Shown here piece after piece: positions 1-6,702 of a DNA stretch of 21,964 nucleotides. The notes beneath the pieces were generated by a model. That model ran no database searches. It was not told the DNA's origin and was given only the letters and a program-made list of their open reading frames with translations. Source of the DNA: Prorocentrum cordatum (taxonomy: Eukaryota; Sar; Dinophyceae; Prorocentrales; Prorocentraceae); NCBI GenBank assembly GCA_963575745.1, contig CAUYUJ010009403.1:12501-34464 (forward strand), given 5' to 3'. Position 1 is the first letter of the stretch. Each line of letters begins with the position of its first letter. The translations under genes were made by a program, and so were the position numbers.

Positions 1-441
1 TGCAGAGCCGAAATGGGCACCGCGAAGTCCCTCGCCCCCGCCGCGCACGGAACCTGCAGTCTCAGCAGCCAGACCATACAATTCCACGGCGCTCCAGCCC
101 TCAGCGCCGCCTTCCCCCCCCCCTCCTCTCTCCGCCCCCCGCCCCCTTGGGCCTCTCTCCGCGCCTGCCCCTCTGCGCTTCGATCCTCCCTCCGGCCCCC
201 CTTTGCCAGGAATCCGGCCCCCTGCCCGCCCCGATCTGGGAATCCGGCCCCTCCCCCGCCGCCCTCTCGGTCTCGCCATCGCTTCCCCTTGCACCCCCCC
301 CTCTCGATTTCGATTTCCCTCCCCCCTTCTCTCGCCATCGCTTCCCCTTGCATCCCCCCCTCTCGATTCCCCCCCCCCCCCCTTCCCCTTCCCCTCGTCG
401 GCGTGACCCCCCCCACCCATCTTTTGACCCCCCCCCATCTT
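1..441. repeat. C-rich polypyrimidine tract with short direct repeats
   Basis: Low-complexity DNA, strongly C and T on the + strand, with uninterrupted C runs near 300, 355 and 370-385. CTCGCCATCGCTTCCCCTTG occurs at 272 and again at 331 (59-bp spacing), and GGAATCCGGCCCC occurs at 209 and 239 (30-bp spacing). The proline-rich open frames here reflect composition, and I support no gene in this stretch. Confidence 0.7.
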
Positions 442-880
442 TGCGAGGCATGCTGGGAGAGCTGCGGCGGCCTGGAGCTCGACCCCGTGCTCGGCAGTGG
501 AGCGGTCGTCCTGATGGACTCGGAGTGGATGGTGAGGCGAGCGCGCACTGGCGGCGTCCTCGAGCCGCGCCAGGCGTTGCCGCCGACGGCCTTCATGCCC
601 CACAGCGCCGTCAAGGCCGCCACGCCCTTGGTGCCCTTGCTGCGCATCGCGTGCATATCACACGGCTGGCTGCAGGCTGGCATTGGGGAGCCTGGGGAGC
701 TTCTACTCCCACCCCGCCACTGTCGTCTTCATGCTGACGCGGTTTCCAGATGATTACGGCGATGCTGCAAGGTACACCCAGTCGGGCAACACGGAGCAGT
801 ACTTCAACCGTGGCTGGTGCTTCTGCGAGTCCTCCTGGGCGATTCTGACGAAGCCGTCTAGCTTCGTCTTGGGCCACGTC
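442..880 (+). pseudogene. Broken host-type gene fragment (ISHxWL / RGWxxxE family, unnamed)
   Basis: Two protein-like pieces lie in different frames. The first (442 to about 675) contains VVLMDSEWMVRRA, LPPTAF and CISHGWL (ISHGWL at 655-672). The second (about 715-880) contains TVVFMLTRFPDDYGD and FNRGWCFCESSWAILTK (RGWCFCE at 809-829). From memory of dinoflagellate hypothetical proteins, an 'ISH/SYxWL' segment is followed, after a stretch carrying HPDP and FWD-like motifs, by a 'Y..RGW..FE' segment. Here only about 45 nt separate the two halves, the frame changes, and the middle is missing. No clear GT-AG intron fits in the gap. I read it as an internally deleted pseudogene or a retained exon fragment. 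The ATG at 514 could be a start, but the similarity seems to begin upstream of it. The downstream end runs into the TCC tract. Function unknown. Confidence 0.4.
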
Positions 881-1003
881 TCCTCTTCCTCCTCCTCCTC
901 CTCCTCCTCCTCCTCATCCTCATCCTCATCCTCCTCCTCCTCCCCTGCCTCCTCCTCCTCCTCCTCCTCCTCCTCCTCCTCCCCTGCCTCCTCGTCCTCC
1001 TCC
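881..1003. repeat. (TCC)n microsatellite
   Basis: Nearly pure TCC/TCA trinucleotide repeat, pyrimidine on the + strand, with two interruptions reading CCCTGCC. It directly follows the broken gene fragment. Serine- and arginine-rich open frames across it are repeat artefacts. Confidence 0.95.
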
Positions 1004-1390
1004 GGGCTCGTTTTTGTTCTCCCCCCGCCTCCCGTGTTTTGTTCTGCCCCCCCACCAGACGTTGCTCGGGGTGGTCTCTTTATTTTTGCCCCTCGGAGTT
1101 TTTTCCTTCCCCTCGCTGGGGGGGTGGGGTCCAGGGTGTCCCCCCCGCCCTCCTCTCGGGGTCTCCTTCTGTGCCCTCGGAGTCTTAGTTCTTTCCCTTG
1201 GGGTCGCTTGCTTTCCCCATCGTGTCTTCGTTCCCCCCCATCGCGTATTTTTCTGTTCCCTCCTGCTCCTCTTTCCTCCCCTCCTTCCTTGTCTTTGCTC
1301 CCCTCCCCGCGCCCTCTTGGGCCGTCTCGGAGCCGAGCTCTTGGGCCGTCTTGGGGCCCGTGGGCCGAGGGATTCTAAAGAATACGAGGA
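1004..1390. other. C/T-rich low-complexity DNA grading into satellite
   Basis: Pyrimidine-rich sequence with C runs and a G run (1119-1125), no codon-like signal, and open frames in several phases. From about 1312 the CTTGGGCCGT-type satellite unit begins (for example 1340-1365). No gene is supported. Confidence 0.6.
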
Positions 1391-1560
1391 AGCAGGCCAT
1401 GGGAGCCGCCCGGGGGCCGCTTCACTCGAACAGAAACGATGGAAAACGGTCCAGCAGACCGATTTGCCCGGTCCTGCCCCCTCCGCCGGACCCCCTCTCC
1501 AAAATGGCTTCGCCCCCTACGAGATGTCTCTCGCTCCGCTCTTTCCGTCACCTGGGCTGG
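1391..1560. repeat. Satellite block: GCCATGGGAGCCGCCCGG segment and left half of A module
   Basis: The segment GCCATGGGAGCCGCCCGG...GCCGCTTCACTCGA (from 1398) recurs at about 11824 and 20662. It is followed by the GGCTTCGCCCCCT box and the left hairpin arm CGCTCTTTCCGTC (1537-1549). The right arm does not follow here; it appears only at 1859. Confidence 0.75.
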
Positions 1561-1840
1561 ACACTGTGCAGCCCAAAGAAGCTAGTCTGCTGAACACGTA
1601 CGTTTTTCGGAGGGAATGGGGCGATGTTTTGCCTCCTGGGGGCTCCCTTGGGGGCCTCCTGCGGCGTCTTGGGAGTCTCTTGGGCCGTCTCAACGCCATG
1701 ATTATTAGGCCCTCTTGGAGCGTTCATGGGCCGTGCTCGGGCCCTCGTGGACCTGTCCGATGCCGTCTTGGAGGTAGAGGCGCTCTCAGGGCTGACTTGG
1801 GCCGCCTTGGGCCGAAAATCGTCAAAATGAGGGCCATCAG
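1561..1840. repeat. B/C satellite segment inserted in the A-module hairpin loop
   Basis: About 280 bp of CTTGGG-type array, including a C-module remnant (ACACGTACGTTTTTCGGAGG at 1594-1613), separates the two arms of the A-module hairpin, which are 17 nt apart in intact copies. It is bracketed by similar short sequences: ACCTGGGCTGG at 1550-1560 and ACCTGGGGCCGG at 1841-1852. This fits an insertion with a short imperfect target duplication, or recombination at that motif. Confidence 0.5.
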
Positions 1841-2130
1841 ACCTGGGGCCGGCACGGAAACGGAAAGGGCGCTGCAGCAGCTTGACCGAAATTACGCACA
1901 CCACCGTTCGTACTGGGAGCCTTGGACTGGGCGCATGAGCTGGGCGGGAAGCCTGTGAAGGCTTCCCCAGACGTTTCACGTCGTCGTGCGTATGGGGGCG
2001 GGGACCTTGGTGTCAAAGCTGTGTCCGTCACTGGGCCGTGTGTGGGCCTCAGGCCGTTCGCTGTTGGGAGCCTCGGTGTGAACAACTTTTTGCGTTACCG
2101 AACGCTCTTTTACTTGGCGTCTCTGGGCCT
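1841..2130. repeat. A module, right half, diverged copy
   Basis: Starts with the right hairpin arm (AACGGAAAGGGCG, 1859-1871), then CCGAAATTACGCACACCACC and diverged ~44-bp subrepeats ending in TTTTTGCGTTACCGAACGCTC. Order and orientation match the intact copies near 2.8, 4.1 and 5.4 kb, but divergence is greater, so this looks like the oldest copy in the left array. Confidence 0.7.
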
Positions 2131-2744
2131 TCTTGGGGGTCCTTGTGGAGCCCTTTTGGGACCCTTTTGGACTATCTTGGGGCCCTCTTGGGCCGTCTTG
2201 GGGCCCTGTTGGGCCGTCTTGGGGCCTCTTGGAGGCCTTTGGCCGTCTTGGGGCTCTCTTGGGGGCCTCTTGGGGCCCTCTTGGGAGCCTCTTCGGGCTC
2301 GTTTGGGGCCCTCTGGGGCCGTCTTGGGGCCCTCTTGGGGTCTGGGGCCGTCTTGGGGCCCTCCTAGACCGTTTTCGGGCCCTTTTGGGGGCCTCTTGGG
2401 CCGTCGTGGGACGATCTTTGGAGCCTCTTGGGCCGTTTTGGCCCGTTCTTGGCCCGAAAAGGCTGCAACCCGAAAAATGTTCAAAAACCATTGGAAAATC
2501 AATGATTTGTGCCTCTCGGGGCCCTCTTCGGAAGCCTCTTGGGAGCCTCTTGGGCCGTCTTGGAGCCATCTTAAAGCGTCTTGGGGCCCTCTCAGACCAT
2601 CTTGGACCCAACTTTCGCCGTTTCGAAGCGCTCTTGGGACCGTCTCGGAGCCGTCTCGCACCCCTCTTGGGCTGTCTTGGGCGACTCTTGGGCCGTCTTG
2701 GGCGCCTCTGGGGCCGCCGTGGGGAGGCGGGCGGCCATTACCAA
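2131..2744. repeat. B array: 10-11-bp CTTGGG(G)CCNT tandem repeats
   Basis: Long run of CTTGGGGCCCT / CTTGGGCCGT / CTTGGGAGCCT units of 10 or 11 bp. Two units make 21 bp, which keeps all frames open and gives the apparent LGPSWAVLG, LLGRLGA and (minus strand) GPQDGPR peptides. A C-module remnant (CGAAAAGG...GAAAATCAATGATTTG) sits at about 2455-2512. No coding role is supported. Confidence 0.85.
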
Positions 2745-3150
2745 CCATTCCCGCACGCTTCCCCCCTCCCCTGGAGCCCCTCCCTCTAGGGCTTCGCCCC
2801 TGCTCAACGTCATCGCTCGTACCTCGCTCTTTCCGTTACCTGGCCCGGCACAGAAACGGAAAGAGCGTTGCAGCAACAGGTGCCGAAATTATTCACACCA
2901 CCGTTCGTACCGGGAGCCTTGGCGTTGAGAGCTTGTTACGTCACCCCTCGCTCTTGGGAGCCTTGGTGTTCAGAGATTGTTGCGTTGCCGCCCGTTCCTG
3001 AGCCTGGGCTGGGCCTTGGTGTCATGAACTTGGTACGTCACCGCTCTCTGCTGGGAGCCTTGGTCTTATCAGCTTGTTTACGTCACCGCTCGCTCTTGGG
3101 AGCCTTGGTGTGAAGAGCTTTTTGCGTTACCGATCGCTCTTGGCGTCTCT
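2745..3150. repeat. A module, intact copy 1 (hairpin plus five ~44-bp subrepeats)
   Basis: Order: CCCCTCCCCTGGAGCCCC, the CTAGGGCTTCGCCC box, GCTCAACGTCATCGCTCGTACC, a perfect 13-bp-arm hairpin, CCGAAATTATTCACACCACC, then about five tandem 43-45-bp subrepeats built around GGGAGCCTTGG, most of them followed by a TACGTCACC- or GCGTTACC-type joint. The CCGAAATT landmark is at 2883, 4157 and 5421, giving unit lengths of 1274 and 1264 bp. Confidence 0.85.
2825..2867. repeat. A-module hairpin, copy 1
   Basis: Arms CGCTCTTTCCGTT (2825-2837) and AACGGAAAGAGCG (2855-2867) are perfect 13-bp reverse complements with a 17-nt loop. Confidence 0.9.
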
Positions 3151-4024
3151 GGGCCTTTGTGGGAGTCCTATTGGGCCCTTTTCAGGCCCTCCTGGGGGCC
3201 TCTCGGGGGCCTCCTGGAGGCCCCTTGGGGCTTCTTGGGGGTCTGTGGGGGCCTCCTGGGAGCGTCTCGGGGCGAAAGGCTAGACTTTCGGGTTCGTTGT
3301 CCCCCTCTTGGGGCCGTCTTGGGGCCCTCTTGGGCCGTCTTGGGCGCCTCTTGGGCCGTTTTGGCGCCTTCTTGGGCCGTTCTGGGGGCCTCTTGGGAGC
3401 CTCTTGGGCCGTCTTGGGGCGGTCTTGGGGGCCTCTTGGACCGTATTCAACGCCGTGAAAGCCGAAAAGCCGTGTATGCTAAAACTGCACGCTTTCCCAT
3501 AGAAAATCTATGATTTTGGCCTCCTGATGGCCTCGTGGGACGCGTTCTGGGGGCCTCTTGGGGCTTCTTGGGGAGCTGTGGGGGCCTCCCCGGAGCGTCT
3601 TGGGGCGATAGGCTAGACTTGTCGGTTCGTGGTCCCCCTCTTGGGGCCGTCTTGGGGCCCTCTTGGGCCGTCTTGGGCGTCTCTTGGGCCGTCTGGGGGC
3701 CCTCTTGGGCCGTTTTGGGGGCCTCTTGGGAGCCTCTTGGGCCGTCCTGGGGCGGTCTTGGGGGCCTCCTGGGCCGTCGTCAACGATGTGAAAGGCGAAA
3801 AGCCGTATATGCTAAACATGTACGTTTTCCTTTTTGGAAAATCAATGATTTGGGCCTCTTGGGGCCCTCTTGGGACGCCCCTTGGAAGCCTCTTGGGGGC
3901 CTCTTGGGACGTCTTGGGCCTGTCTTGGGCGGTCTTGGGCTCTTCTGGGACGGAAAATAAGTGAAATCCGAAAAACACACACAAAAAAACCCTAGAGAAA
4001 AACCCCCAAACGGCCATTAACGCC
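3151..4024. repeat. B/D/C satellite, unit 1, with duplicated half-unit
   Basis: B arrays alternate with a D box (CGAAAGGCTAGACTTTCG, 3273-3290; variant GCGATAGGCTAGACTTGTCG at about 3604) and a C box (GTGAAAGCCGAAAAGCCGT and GAAAATC-ATGATTT; about 3448-3520 and 3780-3860). D and C each occur twice about 332 bp apart, so the unit carries a duplicated half-unit. An A-rich end (about 3951-4020) with GGCCATTAACGCC precedes the next A module. No gene is supported. Confidence 0.85.
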
Positions 4025-4430
4025 AATGTCCCCGGGCCTCGCCCCTCCCCTGGACCCCTCTAGGGCTTCGCCCCTGCTCAACGTCATCGCTCGTACCTCG
4101 CTCTTTCCGTTACCTGGCCCGGCACAGAAACGGAAAGAGCGTTGCAGCAACAGGTGCCGAAATTACTCACACCACCGTTCGTACCGGGAGCCTTGGCGTT
4201 GAGAGCTTGTTACGTCACACCCTCGCTCTTGGGAGCCTTGGTGTTCAGAGATTGTTGCGTTGCCGCCCGTTCCTGAGCCTTGGCTGGGCCTTGGTGTCAG
4301 GAACTTGGTACGTCACCGCTCTCTGCTGGGAGCCTTGGTCTTATCAGCTTGTGCATGCGTCACCGTCCGCTCTTGGGAGCCTTGGTGTGAAGAGCTTTTT
4401 GCGTTACCGATCGCTCTTGGCGTCTCTGGG
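4025..4430. repeat. A module, intact copy 2
   Basis: Near-identical to the copy at 2745-3150, with the hairpin, CCGAAATTACTCACACCACC (CCGAAATT at 4157) and five ~44-bp subrepeats. The fourth joint reads GTGCATGCGTCACC instead of GTTTACGTCACC. Confidence 0.85.
4099..4141. repeat. A-module hairpin, copy 2
   Basis: Perfect 13-bp arms at 4099-4111 and 4129-4141 with a 17-nt loop. Confidence 0.9.
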
Positions 4431-5274
4431 CCTTCGTGGGAGTCCTATTGGGGCCCTTTCGGGCCCTCCCAGGGGCCTCTTGGGGGCCTCCTGGAGGCCT
4501 CTTGGGGCTTCTTGGGGGTCTGTGGGGGCCTCCTGGGAGCGTCTCGGGGCGAAAGGCTAGACTTTCGCGTTCGTGGTCCCCCTCTTGGGGCTGTCTTGGG
4601 CGCCTCTTGGGCCGTCTGGGGGCCTTCTTGGGCCGTTCTGGGGGCCTCTTGGGAGCCTCTTGGGCCGTTTTGGGTCGGTCTTGGGGGCCTCTTGGGCCGT
4701 CGTCAACGCCGTGAAAGCCGAAAAGCCGTGCATGCTCAAAATATGCGTTTTCCTATAGAAAATCTATGATTTTCGCCTCCTGATGGCCTCGTGGAACGCG
4801 TCCTGTGGGCCTCTTGAAGCTTCTTGGGGGGCTGTGGGGGCCTCCCCGGAGCGTCTTGGGGCGATAGGCTAGACTTGTCGGTTCGTGGTCCCCCTCTTGG
4901 GGCCGTCTTGGGGCCCTCTTGGGCCGTCTTGGGCGCCTCTTGGGCCGTCTGGGGGCCCTCTTGGGCCGTTTTGGGGGCCTCTTGGGAGCCTCTTGGGCCG
5001 TCTTGGGGCGGTCTTGGGGGCCTCCTGGGCCGTCGTCAACGATGTGAAAGGCGAAAAGCCGTACATGCTAAACATGTACGTTTTCCTTTCTGGAAAATCA
5101 ATGATTTGGGCCTCTTGGGACGCCCCTTGGGCGCCTCTTGGGGCCTCTTCGGGGCCTCTTGGGACGTCTTGGGCCTGTCTTGGGCGGTCTTGGGCTCTTC
5201 TGGGACGGAAGAGAAGAGAAATCCGAAAAACATGTAAAACATTGGTAAAACCCCAAAGCGGCCATTAACGCCAA
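4431..5274. repeat. B/D/C satellite, unit 2
   Basis: Same architecture as unit 1: D palindrome (CGAAAG 4550-4555, CTTTCG 4562-4567) and its variant at 4861, and C boxes at about 4702-4775 and 5035-5112. In the B array at 4893-5030, 13 consecutive units total 138 bp by hand count (mean 10.6 bp). It ends in the A-rich segment with GGCCATTAACGCC. Confidence 0.85.
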
Positions 5275-5680
5275 TGTCCCCGGGCCTCGCCCCTCCCCTG
5301 GAACCCCTCCCTCTAGGGCTTCGCCCCCTGCTCAACGTCATCGCTCGTACCTCGCTCGTACCTCGCTCTTTCCGTTACCTGGGCCGGGACGGAAACGGAA
5401 AGAGCGCTTCAACAACGTGACCGAAATTATTCACACCACCGTTCGTACTGGCTTGTTACGTCACCCCTCGCTTTGGGGAGCCTTGGTGTTAAGAGATTGT
5501 TGCGTTGCCGCCCGTTCCTGAGCCTTGGCTGGGCCTTGGTGTCAGGAACTTGTTACGCCATCGCTCCCTGCTGGGAGCCTTGGTCTTATCAGCTTGTTTA
5601 CGTCACCGCTCGCTCTTGGGAGCCTTGGTGTGAAGAGCTTTTTGCGTTACTGATCGCTCTTCATTTGGCTTCTGTGAGCT
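5275..5680. repeat. A module, copy 3 (partly deleted first subrepeat)
   Basis: Landmark CCGAAATT at 5421. The GAGCCTTGGCGTTGAGA part of subrepeat 1 is missing (GTTCGTACTGG joins directly to CTTGTTACGTCACC near 5452), and CTCGTACCTCG is duplicated before the hairpin. The rest matches copies 1 and 2. Confidence 0.8.
5364..5406. repeat. A-module hairpin, copy 3
   Basis: Perfect 13-bp arms at 5364-5376 and 5394-5406. The loop differs from copies 1 and 2 (CCTGGGCCGGGA) while the arms are unchanged. Confidence 0.9.
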
Positions 5681-6470
5681 TTCTTGGGAGTCCTATTGCG
5701 GCCCTTTTTGAGACCCTTTGGGGGCCTCTTGGGGGCCTCTTGGGGCTTCTTGGGGGTCTGTGGGGGCCTTCTGGGAGCGTCTTGGGGCGAAAGGCTAGAC
5801 TTTCGGGTTCGTTGTCCCCCTCTTGGGGCCGTCTTGGGGCCCTCTTGGGCCGTCTTGGGCGTCTCTTGGGCCGTCTTGGCGCCCTCTTGGGCCGTTTTGG
5901 GGGCCTCTTGGGGGCCGTCTTGGGGCGGTCTTGGGGGCCTCTGGGACCGTCTGCAACGCCGTGGAAGCCGAAAAGCCGTGTATGCTAAAAATGTACGTTT
6001 CCCATCGGAAATCAATAATTTGGCCCTCCTGATGGCCTCGTCGGACGCCTCTTGGGGGCCTCTTGGGGCTTCTTTGGGGGCTGTGGGGGCCTCCCGGGAG
6101 CGTCTTGGGGCGATAGGCTAGACTTTTCGGTTCGTGGTCCCCCTCTTGGGGCCGTCTTGGGCCGTTTTGGGCGCCTCTTGGGCCGTCTGGGGGCCCTCTT
6201 GGGCCGTTTTGGGGGCCTCTTGGGAGCCTCTTGGGCCGTTTTGGGGCGGTCTTGGGGGCCTCTTGGGCCGTCGTCAACGCCGTGAAAAGCGAAAAGCCGT
6301 AGATGCTAAACATATACGTTTTCCTTTCTGGAAAATCAATGATTTGGGCCTCTTGGGGCCCTCTTGGGACGCCCCTTGGAAGCCTCTTGGGGGCCTCTTG
6401 GGACGTCTTGGGCCTCTGGGACGTCTTGGGCCTCTCGGGAAAATCGATGATGTTGGCCTCTTGGGCCTTC
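5681..6470. repeat. B/D/C satellite, unit 3, truncated by TCC tract
   Basis: D palindrome at 5788-5805 and D variant at about 6111; C boxes at about 5953-6025 and 6275-6350. The unit ends abruptly at 6470 in a TCC microsatellite, before the A-rich segment and the next A module. Confidence 0.85.
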
Positions 6471-6700
6471 TCCTCCTCCTCCTCCTCCTCCTCCTCCTCC
6501 TCCTCCTCCTCCTCCTCCCCCTCCCCCTCCTCCCTCCATCCTCCTCCTTCCTTTTCCTCCTCCTCCTCCTCCTCCTCCTCCTTCCCCCTCCTCCTCCTCC
6601 TCCTCCTCGTCCTCCTTCCTCCTCCTTCCCTCCTCCTCCTCCTCCTCCTCCTCCTCCTCCTCCTCCTCCTCCCCCTCCTCCTTCTACCTCCCCCCTCCTC
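6471..6700. repeat. (TCC)n microsatellite
   Basis: TCC tract with CCC, CTTCC and CGTCC interruptions. Its 3' end carries CCCTCCTCCTTCTACCTCCC and then CCCTTGGCCTCGTCCT, a motif that also appears inside the TCC tracts at about 10389 and 16855. The retroelement ORF reads out of this end. Confidence 0.95.
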
Positions 6701-6702
6701 CC

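Noticed and set aside
2825-2867. A-module hairpin as a transposon terminal inverted repeat
   Set aside because: Arms are only 17 nt apart and no transposase or flanking duplication is seen; kept as a structural observation only.
3970-4000. AAACCCTA within the A-rich end of a satellite unit, as a telomeric repeat
   Set aside because: A single copy of the word, inside a repeat unit.
2131-6430. Long ORFs encoding LGPSWAVLG, LLGRLGALLGRLG or, on the minus strand, GPQDGPRGPQEAPK repeats
   Set aside because: They arise from the 10+11-bp satellite period (21 bp, seven codons), which stays open in several frames on both strands at once. They lack consistent starts and cross non-coding module borders.
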